Positions 40,256-49,399 are shown, counted from the first letter of the stretch. The stretch: DNA of 64,000 bases from Methylophaga sp. (GCF_009711715.1 NZ_VENF01000011.1:210594-274593), one strand, 5' to 3'. The notes: a model not told the origin generated them from the sequence alone. Numbers and translations: made by a program.

Positions 40256-41575
40256 TTGCAGAACAAGGACTCCAGTATCAACCACCGTGCCATCTGGGCC
40301 ATTGCCGGTCCGATGATTCTGGCTAACTTATCCACGCCGCTTTTGGGCATGGTGGATACAGCGGTAGTCGGACACCTGAACTCCCCTGTCTATCTCGGTG
40401 CTGTCGCGCTGGGCAGCATGCTTTTTACCTTCCTGTTCTGGGGGTTTGGTTTCCTGCGTATGGTCACCACCGGTCTGACCTCACAGGCGAATGTGAATGG
40501 CGATATTGGCAAACCGCGTGATGTCTTAATTCAGTCAGGCCTGCTGGCACTGATTATTGCGATGGTATTGCTGATGCTACAGGCCCCCATCGGCTGGCTT
40601 GCCTTTAATATCATTGACGGCAGTGCTGCCGTGATTGCTGAAGCCGAACGCTACTATGCCATTCGGATCTGGAGCGCACCAGCGACCTTGCTCAACTACG
40701 CTATATTGGGCTGGTTGATTGGGCTGTCTGCCTCGCGCTCTGCCCTGGCTGTGGTACTGGTGATTAATCTCACCAATATCGTGTTTGACCTGTTACTGGT
40801 CAATGGTCTGGGTATGAAAGCTGATGGCGTGGCTCTGGCCTCTGTTATTGCTGAATATAGCGGACTGATCTTTGCCTTGGCTCTGCTGCAAAAACGCCGG
40901 CTGACATTACACCAGATTCAGCTTCGGCAGGAATTTCGGTTAATGCTGGCCAATCGGCATCATCTCAACCTGCACGGCAACTTTATGCTGAGAACTTTGT
41001 GTTTGATTTTCAGTTTCGCTTTTTTTACCAATCAGGGCGCACAGGCGGGTGATACGACACTCGCCGCCAATATGGTTCTGCTGAACTTCATCACCTTCAT
41101 GGCCTATGTGCTGGATGGTTTTGCCAACGCAACAGAGGTCATGAGCGGCCGCGCTATCGGCCACAATAATGCGGCCATGCTCAAACGCAGCTTGCTGCTG
41201 AATGGTTTCTGGTCTTTGCTCACTGCCGGTCTTTTCAGCCTCGTGTACTGGCTGTTCGGTACCCAAATCATTGCATTACTGACCGGCATTGCTTCTGTCG
41301 CAGAAATGGCCGGTGATTACCGGATGTGGGTCGTACTTGCGCCTTTACTGGGTGTCTGGTCTTATTTATTTGACGGGCTTTTTGTCGGCGCGACACTGGG
41401 TCGCGAAATGCGCAATACCATGCTGTTTGCTACTTTTTGCTGTTACCTGCCGGCCTGGTATCTGCTACAGGGATGGGGCAATCACGGACTATGGGCTGCC
41501 CTGATGGTCTTGCTGGCCGCCCGTGGCTTGAGCCAGAGTGCTTATCTGCCCCGAATCATCAAAAGAGTGGGTTGA
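40256..41575 (+). CDS. MATE family efflux transporter (DinF-like)
   Basis: 439 residues with twelve membrane helices. The family N-terminus HRAIWAIAGPMILANLSTPL and GMVDTAVVGHL, and the second repeat with FLDGFANATE-like YVLDGFANATEVMSG, match the DinF subgroup of Na+/drug antiporters. The start is a TTG at 40256 with GGAAG upstream; conserved residues begin within ten codons of it, so no internal ATG can be right. Exported substrate unknown. Begins 12 bases after the hppA terminator; ends 10 bases before a convergent gene. Confidence 0.88.
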   Translation: MQNKDSSINHRAIWAIAGPMILANLSTPLLGMVDTAVVGHLNSPVYLGAVALGSMLFTFLFWGFGFLRMVTTGLTSQANVNGDIGKPRDVLIQSGLLALIIAMVLLMLQAPIGWLAFNIIDGSAAVIAEAERYYAIRIWSAPATLLNYAILGWLIGLSASRSALAVVLVINLTNIVFDLLLVNGLGMKADGVALASVIAEYSGLIFALALLQKRRLTLHQIQLRQEFRLMLANRHHLNLHGNFMLRTLCLIFSFAFFTNQGAQAGDTTLAANMVLLNFITFMAYVLDGFANATEVMSGRAIGHNNAAMLKRSLLLNGFWSLLTAGLFSLVYWLFGTQIIALLTGIASVAEMAGDYRMWVVLAPLLGVWSYLFDGLFVGATLGREMRNTMLFATFCCYLPAWYLLQGWGNHGLWAALMVLLAARGLSQSAYLPRIIKRVG

Positions 41576-41585
41576 AACTGATCGT

Positions 41586-41786
41586 CTAGATAGTGGTTCC
41601 TGAATCCCAGCCTGACTGACGTGCTTTACGCCTGTCCGCACCATGGCGACGATCTTCTTTATCCGGTTCGAAACGAATCATATCCCGCCGGTCACCGCCC
41701 GAACGGCGATGTTGCTGGCGTCTTTCATCACCATTCCATGCATGATCTGATTCGTTAGTAATCAATGATTCGTAGTCGCGTGTCAT
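41586..41786 (-). CDS. Small arginine-rich DRR-motif protein
   Basis: 66 residues from ATG 41786, preceded by a strong GGGGGAG; the ATG at 41801 lacks one. Hydrophilic, no membrane segment. The core has DERR, HRR, GDRRDMIRFEPDKEDRRHG and DRRKAR, with regular paired arginines. The tail of the protein at 1068-1439 has the same order of DRR, a lone R, lysine, then an (E/D)RR pair. Similar stretches are attached to other gammaproteobacterial signalling proteins as far as I recall. Function unknown; RNA, nucleotide or membrane-phosphate binding are guesses. Confidence 0.7.
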   Translation of the reverse strand: MTRDYESLITNESDHAWNGDERRQQHRRSGGDRRDMIRFEPDKEDRRHGADRRKARQSGWDSGTTI

Positions 41787-41971
41787 AATGATCTCCCCCA
41801 TCGGGTTTATTCTGAAACTACTCCCCGACAGATTAACTTGTCAATCCGATGCCGGGCTGTTCAGCACTCCGGGAGCCAGCCTATTTTTTCAGACACCGCT
41901 GCACTGTAAGACATTTGATGATCGGACGCTTTGGCGTAAAATGATTTTCTATTTCTGGAATGGAGACTGCA

Positions 41972-42427
41972 GTGATACTCAACGTCAAATGGCTTTGCCT
42001 CGTATCAGCAGCGTTATTGCTGAGTTTCAGTGTCCATGCCCAGATCTATAAATGGGTCGATGAAAACGGTCAGACACATTATTCACAACAACCGCCCGAA
42101 TCGGGCCAGGCTGAGATGATCGACGTTCCGCCTCCGCCACCGATTAATCCTGATGAAGCACGCGACGAAGTGCAGGAACTGATTGAGCAGCAACAAGCTG
42201 CGGAACAGGCTGAACTGGAGGCTGAGCAACAAGCCCGGCAAGCAGCAGAACAGGAGGCCGTTCGCGAAGAAAACTGTCGGATCGCCCGGGAAAATCTGCG
42301 TTCATACCAGAATAATCCCGGCCGTCGCATCATGGATCAGGAAGGTAACGTGACCCGCCTGACCGAAGAAGATCGCCAGCAGAAAATCCAGGAATTTCAG
42401 GAACAAGTCGACCTTTACTGTCAATAA
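41972..42427 (+). CDS. DUF4124 domain exported protein
   Basis: 151 residues from GTG 41972, chosen because GGAG lies 6 bases upstream; the in-frame ATG at 41960 has no ribosome site. A signal peptide ends at VHA before QIYKWVDENGQTHYSQQPP, the DUF4124 beta-rich module. Residues about 60-100 are a glutamine/glutamate/alanine-rich helix (EQQQAAEQAELEAEQQARQ), then a C-terminal region with two cysteines (ENCRIAREN and YCQ end). Probably periplasmic; role unknown. 11 bases ahead of the MIF homologue gene. Confidence 0.8.
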   Translation: MILNVKWLCLVSAALLLSFSVHAQIYKWVDENGQTHYSQQPPESGQAEMIDVPPPPPINPDEARDEVQELIEQQQAAEQAELEAEQQARQAAEQEAVREENCRIARENLRSYQNNPGRRIMDQEGNVTRLTEEDRQQKIQEFQEQVDLYCQ

Positions 42428-42438
42428 AGGAGAACAAG

Positions 42439-42774
42439 ATGCCTTATCTTAATATCCGTACCAACCAGGAAGTCAAAGACGAAGCGACATTAATGAAAGT
42501 TGCCAGTCAGACCGTATCCCGGGCTTCCGGCAAACCCGAGACCTATGTGATGATAACCATTGACCAGCAAAAACCGATGCTGTTCGGTGGCAGCGATGCT
42601 CCCACTGCCATACTCGATTATCGATCGCTGGGACTGCCCGGCGACAGACAGGGCTTTTCCGATACCTTATGTTCGATGATCAATGAACAACTTGGCATTG
42701 ATGGCAGCCGGATTTATATCAGCATGACTGATTCAGAGCGTCAGAACTGGGGCTGGAACCACAGTACTTTCTGA
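42439..42774 (+). CDS. Tautomerase/MIF family protein
   Basis: 111 residues. After Met the catalytic Pro2 begins PYLNIRTNQEV; ETYVMITIDQQKPMLFGGSD and GIDGSRIYISMTDSERQNWG with NHSTF at the C-terminus are the macrophage-migration-inhibitory-factor (phenylpyruvate/dopachrome tautomerase) pattern. Trimeric cytosolic enzyme in the family; natural substrate in bacteria is uncertain. AAAGGAG precedes the ATG. Followed by a strong terminator, so the DUF4124-MIF pair is one transcription unit. Confidence 0.85.
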   Translation: MPYLNIRTNQEVKDEATLMKVASQTVSRASGKPETYVMITIDQQKPMLFGGSDAPTAILDYRSLGLPGDRQGFSDTLCSMINEQLGIDGSRIYISMTDSERQNWGWNHSTF

Positions 42775-42801
42775 CCATTTAATTCATTACTTTTTGAGAC
42801 T

Positions 42802-42832
42802 GGCACCGCCGGCTTCCGGCGGTGCCGTTTTT
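42802..42832 (+). terminator. Rho-independent terminator after the MIF homologue
   Basis: GGCACCGCCGG (42802-42812), loop CTT, CCGGCGGTGCC (42816-42826), then GTTTTT. Eleven perfect GC-rich pairs. It sits 25 bases before the proS start. Confidence 0.93.
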
Positions 42833-42856
42833 GCGACACAGGAATAACAACAAGCG

Positions 42857-44566
42857 ATGCGTGCCTCCAACCTGCTCATTTCCACCCTCAAAGAAACACC
42901 GGCCGATGCCGAGATTGTCAGCCACCAGCTGATGCTGCGTGCCGGCCTGATTCGCCGGCTGGCTTCCGGGCTTTATACCTGGCTGCCGATGGGACTCAGA
43001 ATTCTCAGAAAAACCGAAGCCATCATCCGCGAGGAAATGAACAACAGTGGTGCCCAGGAAGTGCTGATGCCTTCCGTGCAGCCGGCTGAACTCTGGCAGG
43101 AAACAGAGCGCTGGCAAAAATATGGTCCGGAATTGCTGCGACTGGTCGATCGTCACCAGCGTGACTTTTGTTACGGCCCGACTCATGAAGAAGTCATCAC
43201 CGATCTGGTTCGCCAGGAAATCCGCAGCTATAAGCAGCTGCCGGTGAATTTTTATCAGATTCAGACCAAGTTCCGTGATGAAATCCGTCCCCGCTTCGGT
43301 CTGATGCGCGCCCGTGAATTCCTGATGAAAGATGCTTATTCCTTCCACCTGGATCAGGCCTCTCTGCAACAAACCTATGATGAAATGTTTGCTGCCTATT
43401 CACGTATCTTCAGCCGCATCGGTCTCGATTTCCGTGCTGTTCAGGCCGATACCGGCAGTATCGGCGGTAATGCCTCCCATGAGTTTCATGTGCTGGCCAG
43501 CTCCGGTGAGGATGCGATTGCCTTCAGTGACAGCAGTGATTACGCCGCCAACGTCGAACTGGCTGAAGCCATGGCGCCGGCCGGTCAACGACCTGCTGCT
43601 GCGGAAACCCTGGCCAGCGTTGAAACGCCACAGAAACATACCATCGAAGAAGTCAGCGAGTTTTTAAACAAACCGGCTTCTCAATGCCTGAAAACCCTGT
43701 TGGTCGAAGGAGCCGAAGAAGGCAGCGTGGTGGCACTGGTGCTGCGCGGCGATCATGATCTCAATGAAATTAAAGCAGAGAAACATCCGCTGGTCGGCTC
43801 TCCCCTGACTTTTGCCACACCGGAACAGGTACTGGAAACCTGCGGCGCCAATATCGGTTCCATCGGCCCGGTAGGACTTGATATTCCGGTTCTGGTCGAT
43901 CATTCAGCCGCCTTTGTCAGTGACTTCGTCTGTGGCGCTAATGACAATGAAAAACATCTGACCGGCGTCAACTGGGGCCGTGATTTGCCGGAACCACAAA
44001 CCGCTGATCTGCGTAATGTCGTCGCCGGCGATCCCAGCCCGGATGGTCAGGGTACGCTGGAAATTGCCCGTGGTATCGAAGTTGGCCATATCTTCCAGCT
44101 GGGCGATAACTACAGCAGCAAAATGAACGCGGTGGTGCTGACTGAGTCCGGCAAATCCCAGATCATGACCATGGGCTGCTACGGTATCGGTGTATCACGT
44201 GTCGTGGCTGCTGCGATTGAACAGAACCACGATGAGCGAGGCATTATCTGGCCGGAAGCCATCGCGCCTTTTCAGGTTGCGCTGGTCCCGGTGAACGCCC
44301 ATAAGTCAGTCAGGGTCAAAGAAAAAGCGGAAGCTATCTATCAGCAACTGACCGCCGCCGGAATTGATGTACTGCTTGATGATCGCGGTCTGCGTCCCGG
44401 TGTGGCCTTCGCAGATATGGAATTGATAGGTATTCCGCACCGCCTGATCCTGGGTGAACGTGGCCTCGACAACGGCCAAATCGAATACAAAAACCGCCGT
44501 AGCGGTGAAGGTGAAGACTTCCTGCTGGAGGAAGTTGTCACTGCGATTAAACAGAAACTGAGTTGA
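42857..44566 (+). CDS. proS: Prolyl-tRNA synthetase (bacterial type with editing domain)
   Basis: 569 residues. The class II motifs are [35 protein letters not shown] (motif 2), and [20 protein letters not shown] (motif 3); the YbaK-like editing insertion lies about 225-390 ([27 protein letters not shown]), and the C-terminal anticodon domain begins with [11 protein letters not shown]. It charges tRNA-Pro and clears mischarged Ala/Cys. Stop lies 8 bases before fumA. Confidence 0.97.
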   Translation: MRASNLLISTLKETPADAEIVSHQLMLRAGLIRRLASGLYTWLPMGLRILRKTEAIIREEMNNSGAQEVLMPSVQPAELWQETERWQKYGPELLRLVDRHQRDFCYGPTHEEVITDLVRQEIRSYKQLPVNFYQIQTKFRDEIRPRFGLMRAREFLMKDAYSFHLDQASLQQTYDEMFAAYSRIFSRIGLDFRAVQADTGSIGGNASHEFHVLASSGEDAIAFSDSSDYAANVELAEAMAPAGQRPAAAETLASVETPQKHTIEEVSEFLNKPASQCLKTLLVEGAEEGSVVALVLRGDHDLNEIKAEKHPLVGSPLTFATPEQVLETCGANIGSIGPVGLDIPVLVDHSAAFVSDFVCGANDNEKHLTGVNWGRDLPEPQTADLRNVVAGDPSPDGQGTLEIARGIEVGHIFQLGDNYSSKMNAVVLTESGKSQIMTMGCYGIGVSRVVAAAIEQNHDERGIIWPEAIAPFQVALVPVNAHKSVRVKEKAEAIYQQLTAAGIDVLLDDRGLRPGVAFADMELIGIPHRLILGERGLDNGQIEYKNRRSGEGEDFLLEEVVTAIKQKLS

Positions 44567-44574
44567 ATCAGCCC

Positions 44575-46095
44575 ATGAGTTGCATCAAACAATCTGATCT
44601 TATCGACAGCGTTGCCGACGCGTTGCAGTTCATTGCCTGCTATCACCCGAAAGATTTTATTCAGGCGATGAGCCGGGCTTATGAACGCGAGCAGTCTCCG
44701 GCGGCGCGTGATGCGATCGCACAGATTCTGGTCAACTCACGGATGTGTGCCGAAAATAACCGTCCCATCTGTCAGGACACCGGCATCGTCAATGTCTTCG
44801 TTAAAGTCGGCATGCAAGTACAGTGGGATGCCGAGATGGGCCTGGATGACATGATTAATGAGGGTGTCAGGCGGGCTTATCTGCACCCGGATAATGTGCT
44901 GCGGGCCTCCGTCGTCTCTGATCCGCTGGGTAGCCGCCAGAATACCAAAGACAACACGCCGGCCGTGATTCATACCGAGCTTGTGCCCGGTGATAGCGTC
45001 GAGATTCAGATTGCTGCCAAAGGCGGTGGCAGTGAGAATAAGGCTAAGTTCACCATTCTTAACCCTAGTGACAGCCTGGTGGACTGGGTTCTTGAGACCG
45101 TCCCGAAAATGGGCGCCGGCTGGTGCCCTCCCGGCATGCTTGGTATTGGTGTAGGCGGCACCGCCGAAAAAGCCATGCTGATGGCCAAAGAATCTTTAAT
45201 GCATCCTATCGATATTCAGGAGTTGATTGACCGGGGGCCCGAAACCGCCGCTGAGAAGTTGCGGGTCGAGCTCTACGATAAAGTCAACAAGCTCGGTATC
45301 GGAGCTCAGGGTCTGGGCGGTTTGACTACGGTACTGGACGTCAAAATCAGTGACTTCCCGACCCATGCTGCCTCGTTACCGGTCGCGATGATTCCCAACT
45401 GTGCTGCCACCCGCCATATCCACTTTACTCTGGACGGCAGTGGTCCGGCTGAATTCGAGCCGCCGAGCCTGGATGACTGGCCGGATATCACCTGGGAAGC
45501 TGCTGAAAACACCCGACATGTTAATCTGGACAGCGTCACGCAGGCGGATATTGAACAGTGGCAGCCGGGCGAGACATTACTGCTCTCAGGTCATCTGTTA
45601 ACCGGGCGTGATGCCGCACACAAGAAAATCGCCGATATGCTTGCACAGGGTCAGCCTTTACCGGATGGGCTCGACTTCCATAACCGCTTTATTTATTACG
45701 TCGGTCCTGTCGACCCGGTTGAAGGCGAAGTCGTCGGTCCTGCCGGCCCGACCACGGCGACCCGGATGGACAAGTTCACTGAAATGATGCTGGGCGAAAC
45801 CGGCCTGTTGGGCATGATCGGTAAAGCCGAGCGTGGTGATGCCACTATCGAGAGCATTAAAAATCATCGTTCTGTCTACCTCATTGCAATCGGCGGTGCG
45901 GCTTACCTGGTGTCGAAAGCGATTAAGTCATCGCGCATGATCGCCTTTGAAGAACTGGGCATGGAAGCGATTCGCGAATTCTATGTAGAGAACATGCCAG
46001 TGACTGTCGCCGTCGACTCTCGTGGTGACTCGGTACATGAAAACGGTCCTAAACAATGGCGGATCAAGCTTGAAGGGCTTACAATCGAGGCATAG
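44575..46095 (+). CDS. fumA: Fumarate hydratase class I (iron-sulfur, oxygen-sensitive)
   Basis: 506 residues from ATG 44575; a TTG at 44563 overlapping proS is the alternative. The three cluster cysteines lie in NRPICQDTG, GAGWCPPGMLGIG and IPNCAATRH; YYVGPVDPVEGEVVGPAGPT and IGGAAYLVSKAIKSSR are C-terminal family blocks. Both alpha and beta parts are in one chain. Interconverts fumarate and malate, linking the SDH complex (1517-4995) to Mqo (20905). 8 bases after proS, possibly co-transcribed. Confidence 0.96.
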   Translation: MSCIKQSDLIDSVADALQFIACYHPKDFIQAMSRAYEREQSPAARDAIAQILVNSRMCAENNRPICQDTGIVNVFVKVGMQVQWDAEMGLDDMINEGVRRAYLHPDNVLRASVVSDPLGSRQNTKDNTPAVIHTELVPGDSVEIQIAAKGGGSENKAKFTILNPSDSLVDWVLETVPKMGAGWCPPGMLGIGVGGTAEKAMLMAKESLMHPIDIQELIDRGPETAAEKLRVELYDKVNKLGIGAQGLGGLTTVLDVKISDFPTHAASLPVAMIPNCAATRHIHFTLDGSGPAEFEPPSLDDWPDITWEAAENTRHVNLDSVTQADIEQWQPGETLLLSGHLLTGRDAAHKKIADMLAQGQPLPDGLDFHNRFIYYVGPVDPVEGEVVGPAGPTTATRMDKFTEMMLGETGLLGMIGKAERGDATIESIKNHRSVYLIAIGGAAYLVSKAIKSSRMIAFEELGMEAIREFYVENMPVTVAVDSRGDSVHENGPKQWRIKLEGLTIEA

Positions 46096-46116
46096 CCCTG
46101 TTGTATGGAGACAGCC

Positions 46117-46587
46117 ATGACTCTTGCCATCCCCTTGCATCTTCTCGCCGCCGTCATCTGGGTTGGGGGGATGTTTTTTGCCTATATGGTTCTGCGACCT
46201 GCCGCTGCCGGGCTGCTGCCGCCTGAACAACGTCTCCCGCTATGGAGCGAAGTATTCAAACTGTTTTTCGCCTGGGTCTGGATCGCGATCATTATATTGC
46301 TGGCAACCGGCTTCTGGATGATTCACCTGCTGGGTGGCATGGGTGGCGTTGACGGTGTCGGAGTACATGTCCATGTCATGCTGCTCACCGGCATCTTTAT
46401 GATGTTGATTTTCATGCATGTGTTTTTTAATCCATTTAAAAAGCTCAAATGGGCAGTCGCCGAGCATGACTGGATCACTGGCCGCAATGCGCTGACCAAA
46501 ATCCGCAAGCTGGTTTTGCTGAACCTGATTCTGGGACTGCTTACCATCGTCATTGGCGCTTCAGGACGCTACTGGCCTGTGCTATGA
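46117..46587 (+). CDS. CopD-domain membrane protein
   Basis: 156 residues from ATG 46117 (GGAG 6-7 bases upstream); an in-frame ATG at 46105 has none. Four membrane helices; H8 in LAIPLHLLAAVIWVGGMFFA, HVHVMLLTGIFMML and the loop histidines resemble the CopD (copper resistance) domain with its haem- or copper-binding histidines. Known CopD proteins bring copper across the inner membrane. 21 bases downstream of fumA and overlapping the next gene by ATGA. Confidence 0.75.
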   Translation: MTLAIPLHLLAAVIWVGGMFFAYMVLRPAAAGLLPPEQRLPLWSEVFKLFFAWVWIAIIILLATGFWMIHLLGGMGGVDGVGVHVHVMLLTGIFMMLIFMHVFFNPFKKLKWAVAEHDWITGRNALTKIRKLVLLNLILGLLTIVIGASGRYWPVL

Positions 46588-47255
46588 AACTGATAAAGCT
46601 CTGCCCCCTGATTCTGCTCTCATTGCCTGTGCTTTTACAGGCCGAGACCATCAAACGCATTCAGAATGCCGACGGCAGTGTTGAGTTCAGTAATGTCGGT
46701 TCTGCTGCAGGCCAGCAAACCGTCATTTACAAATCCCAGACCGGTCAGGGTTTTGTCTTTTCGGACCAAAAGCCGGAACATGGCCATTTTGAAATACTGA
46801 AATACAGTTGTTTTGCCTGTAATCCCGACTCCAGAATCAACTGGCACACTATCAGTCTGAACACTGCTTCCTATGCCACTGAGGTCAATCGCATTGCCAT
46901 TAAATATGACATCGATCCGGCGCTGGTACGTGCTGTTATACATGCCGAATCGGCATTCAATGCCAAAGCCCGCTCTAATAAGGGCGCTCAGGGGCTGATG
47001 CAATTAATGCCGGGCACAGCCAGAGACCTCGGTGTGCGTAATGCCTTTGATGCCAATCAGAATATTGAGGGCGGCGTGAAATATCTTGCCGATCTGCTAA
47101 AACAGTTTGAAGGCGATATCGAACTTGCCACCGCCGCTTATAATGCCGGCCCTAATGCCGTGAAAAAATACAACGGCATTCCACCCTATGCCGAGACCAA
47201 AGTCTATGTAGAACGCGTCGGCATTCTGCATCAGCGTTATCGCAATGAAGGTTAA
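46584..47255 (+). CDS. Soluble lytic murein transglycosylase (Slt-like) with N-terminal DUF4124-like module
   Basis: 223 residues. Signal peptide to about residue 20 (LLQA), then TIKRIQNADGSVEFSNVG, a DUF4124-like strand, then a two-cysteine spacer (YSCFACNPD), and the SLT goose-type lysozyme domain from about 110: IDPALVRAVIHAESAFNAKA (catalytic Glu), GAQGLMQLMPGTARDLGV, NIEGGVKYLADLL and AAYNAGPNAVKKY. It cuts peptidoglycan between MurNAc and GlcNAc, in the periplasm or at the outer membrane. ATGA overlap with the CopD gene and 11-base overlap with the next. Confidence 0.92.
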   Translation: MKLIKLCPLILLSLPVLLQAETIKRIQNADGSVEFSNVGSAAGQQTVIYKSQTGQGFVFSDQKPEHGHFEILKYSCFACNPDSRINWHTISLNTASYATEVNRIAIKYDIDPALVRAVIHAESAFNAKARSNKGAQGLMQLMPGTARDLGVRNAFDANQNIEGGVKYLADLLKQFEGDIELATAAYNAGPNAVKKYNGIPPYAETKVYVERVGILHQRYRNEG

Positions 47256-47523
47256 AAGCACTAAAAAGTTATTGAACGAGCATGATGCGCTGACGCATGC
47301 CACTATGCAGAAAGTGAGTTCTCATGTTCAGCGCCGAGATGGTGACTGGATAATGAATACAGTGCTTGTCGAAGGTCAGGATATCCCTTTCAAATACAAA
47401 CGCCGAAAACTGTACAAATCATTAAAAGGCGCACGTGTTGATATGATTTTTTACCCGGACACAGAAACCGTTGCCGGAATGGACTTCCCGTTTATGCGGG
47501 TGGTGAAAATCAACCTATCCTGA
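47245..47523 (+). CDS. Conserved-looking small cytosolic protein, unknown function
   Basis: 92 residues, basic N-terminus (MKVKSTKKLLNEHDALTHAT), then a beta-rich middle (WIMNTVLVEGQDIPFKYKRR, KGARVDMIFYPDTETVAG) and a C-terminal FPFMRVVKINLS. Starts inside the end of the transglycosylase gene and ends 9 bases inside a convergent gene. Codon use resembles its neighbours and the frame is maintained over its whole length, so it is likely real. I know no family. Confidence 0.65.
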   Translation: MKVKSTKKLLNEHDALTHATMQKVSSHVQRRDGDWIMNTVLVEGQDIPFKYKRRKLYKSLKGARVDMIFYPDTETVAGMDFPFMRVVKINLS

Positions 47524-48039
47524 ACCCGGCACCTTAAGCGTCAGCCGTCCTTCCCGTTGGGTAATATCAAGATGCTTCATAAAGCTCATCCCCAGTAAAA
47601 CGACATCATCGGGCATATGCGGGTTAATACTGGCCTGAATATTCTGTAGTGTGATTCCACCCAGTTTCACGGTATCCAGCCGGGTCTGATAAACCGTGAT
47701 AACACCATTCGCGGTCGAGACCATCCCCCTCGCCCCCCGCTTAAGCCCGGCGGCTTGGGCAATATCCTCGGGCACACTCACATGCGTAGCGCCGGTATCA
47801 AGCAGGAAGTTGACCGGATGTCCATTAATCAGACCCGGTGCCAGATAATGGCCGGCACGATTGCGTTCCAGCACCACCTCACCACTGACTGACTCCGAAC
47901 TGAGCAAAGCGTGATTGGGGTTATCGCGTTGCACAATCAGTCCGTTGAAAAACAGCGTTAACGAGGCCATAAAAAACAGCCAGAAGAGAATTGTCAGTAA
48001 TCTGCCGGAAAATATTTTAGGCGGTTCAGGTGCACTCAT
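47515..48039 (-). CDS. Membrane-anchored retropepsin-like aspartic protease (TIGR02281-type)
   Basis: 174 residues. A single N-terminal membrane anchor (about residues 13-35, LLTILFWLFFMASLTLFF) is followed by a clan AA domain with FLLDTGATHVSVPEDIA (catalytic Asp), VSTANGVITVY and VVLLGMSFMKHLDI. The domain lies outside the cytoplasm. One-domain enzymes of this type dimerise. Its substrate is unknown. Convergent with the preceding gene. A second DTGA protein in the window, RimB, belongs to another subfamily. Confidence 0.88.
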   Translation of the reverse strand: MSAPEPPKIFSGRLLTILFWLFFMASLTLFFNGLIVQRDNPNHALLSSESVSGEVVLERNRAGHYLAPGLINGHPVNFLLDTGATHVSVPEDIAQAAGLKRGARGMVSTANGVITVYQTRLDTVKLGGITLQNIQASINPHMPDDVVLLGMSFMKHLDITQREGRLTLKVPGSG

Positions 48040-48153
48040 AGTCTTGATTTTAACTGTAATCAGACATTAAGACACCTGCAAGTCAAAATGAATCCGGGGC
48101 TATAATTACGGTTCAATTACGTTAAAATGGCGCCGTTCAATGAGAGGTGACTT

Positions 48154-48942
48154 ATCGATACTATCAGTATTTTAGGCAGTGGCTGGCTGGGCAGGCCGCT
48201 TGCAGCCCATTTGACAGCACTGGGTCACCCGATCAAACTGTCAACACGCAGCGAGGCCAAGCAGGCCGAATTAAAGCAGGCCGGCTTTGACGCTTATCTG
48301 GTGGATATCGATAAGGATGAAGAGATCAATGCTGATTTTCTCAGCGCAGAAATCCTGATCATCAATATCACCAGTAAAAATAGCGCGGGTTTCAAGCGTC
48401 TGGTTACCGCTATTGAACGGAGTAAAATCAGCAAACTGCTGTTTGTCAGTTCCAGTTCGGTCTATCAGAACCTCAACCGTGAAGTGACTGAAGACGAAGG
48501 CGCCGAAAATCCGGACAGCCCGCTGTTTCAGATAGAGCAATTGTTTCAGCAATCATCCTCCTTCAGCACGACCATACTGCGTTTTAGTGGGCTGGTCGGT
48601 CGTGGCCGCCACCCCGGTCGCTTTTTTCGCGGTGGCAAAACAATCAAACAGCCTGATGCCCCTATTAATCTGATTCACTTTGATGACTGCATCGGCATAA
48701 TTGACGCGATCGTCCGTCAGGGTGTGTGGGGTGAGAAATTGAATGGCTGCAGCGATACTCACCCCAAAAAACGGGAATTTTACGCTGATATGGCACAGCT
48801 GGCTGGTGTTCCATTGGCAGATTTTGCTGAGGATGACACACTAAAATTTAAGATTGTTTCCAATCAGAAAATAAAACAACGATTACGGTATCAACTTCAA
48901 CATCGGGACTTGATGCAACTGAATCAGGAGCATTATGAGTGA
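48154..48942 (+). CDS. NAD(P)-binding epimerase/reductase (YeeZ-like SDR); start codon unusual
   Basis: About 262 residues if translation starts at the ATC at 48154. The dinucleotide motif ISILGSGWLGRPLAAHL lies at 48163-48213, but there is no ATG, GTG or TTG in frame before it; the first canonical start is TTG 48211, which would delete the nucleotide-binding loop. GAGAGGTGA (48142-48150) is a good ribosome site for ATC 48154. Further blocks are KLLFVSSSSVYQNLN (the SDR-like YxxxN region), TILRFSGLVGRGRHPG and LIHFDDCIGIIDAI. The family includes YeeZ, of unknown substrate. Overlaps ychJ by 8 bases. A sequencing or real frameshift near 48150 is an alternative explanation. Confidence 0.75.
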   Translation: MDTISILGSGWLGRPLAAHLTALGHPIKLSTRSEAKQAELKQAGFDAYLVDIDKDEEINADFLSAEILIINITSKNSAGFKRLVTAIERSKISKLLFVSSSSVYQNLNREVTEDEGAENPDSPLFQIEQLFQQSSSFSTTILRFSGLVGRGRHPGRFFRGGKTIKQPDAPINLIHFDDCIGIIDAIVRQGVWGEKLNGCSDTHPKKREFYADMAQLAGVPLADFAEDDTLKFKIVSNQKIKQRLRYQLQHRDLMQLNQEHYE

Positions 48943-49399
48943 TTCATCGCTTTGTCCATGCAACAGTGGATTATTGTACAAAGAGTGCTGCCAGCCGCTG
49001 CACCAGCACACACGGGTAGCAGAAGACGCCGAAAAACTGATGCGCTCACGCTACAGTGCATTTCAACTGGGCCTGGTTGACTACCTGCTGGAAACCCTCC
49101 ATCCGTCGAAGCGCCATCCGGGTGAGCGCGAAGCCTTACAGAAGAGTATTTCTCAGACTGAATGGCTGGGTCTGAAAATCATCGATCACAAAGAGGCCAA
49201 CAATCTGGCCGAAGTTGAATTTGTCGCTTTCTATGATGATGACCCTCTCGGTCAACTCCGTGAGCGTTCCCGCTTTACCCGTGAAGCCGGCCGCTGGTTT
49301 TATCATGACGGCTTATTCCTGCCGCCACTGAAACTGGGCAGAAATGAAGTGTGCTTCTGTGGGAGTGGTAAAAAATTCAAGCAGTGCCACGGCAGCTGA
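48935..49399 (+). CDS. ychJ: YchJ family protein (UPF0225, two SEC-C motifs)
   Basis: 154 residues. An N-terminal SEC-C zinc motif (CPCNSGLLYKECC) and a C-terminal one (CFCGSGKKFKQCHG) flank a middle alpha/beta domain with LMRSRYSAFQLGLVDYLLET and EVEFVAFYDDD. Length equals that of E. coli YchJ. Function unknown; SEC-C motifs bind zinc and in SecA contact SecB and ribosomes. Starts inside the previous gene and abuts the convergent olsF stop by one base. Confidence 0.93.
   Translation: MSDSSLCPCNSGLLYKECCQPLHQHTRVAEDAEKLMRSRYSAFQLGLVDYLLETLHPSKRHPGEREALQKSISQTEWLGLKIIDHKEANNLAEVEFVAFYDDDPLGQLRERSRFTREAGRWFYHDGLFLPPLKLGRNEVCFCGSGKKFKQCHGS

Noticed and set aside
39088..40350. 420-codon open frame antisense to hppA
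   Set aside because: Its composition is the complement of a conserved membrane-protein gene (His/Gly/Thr-rich, no family pattern); a shadow of hppA.
48211..48942. Start of the YeeZ-like gene at TTG 48211
   Set aside because: It would remove the conserved glycine-rich nucleotide-binding loop encoded at 48163-48210.
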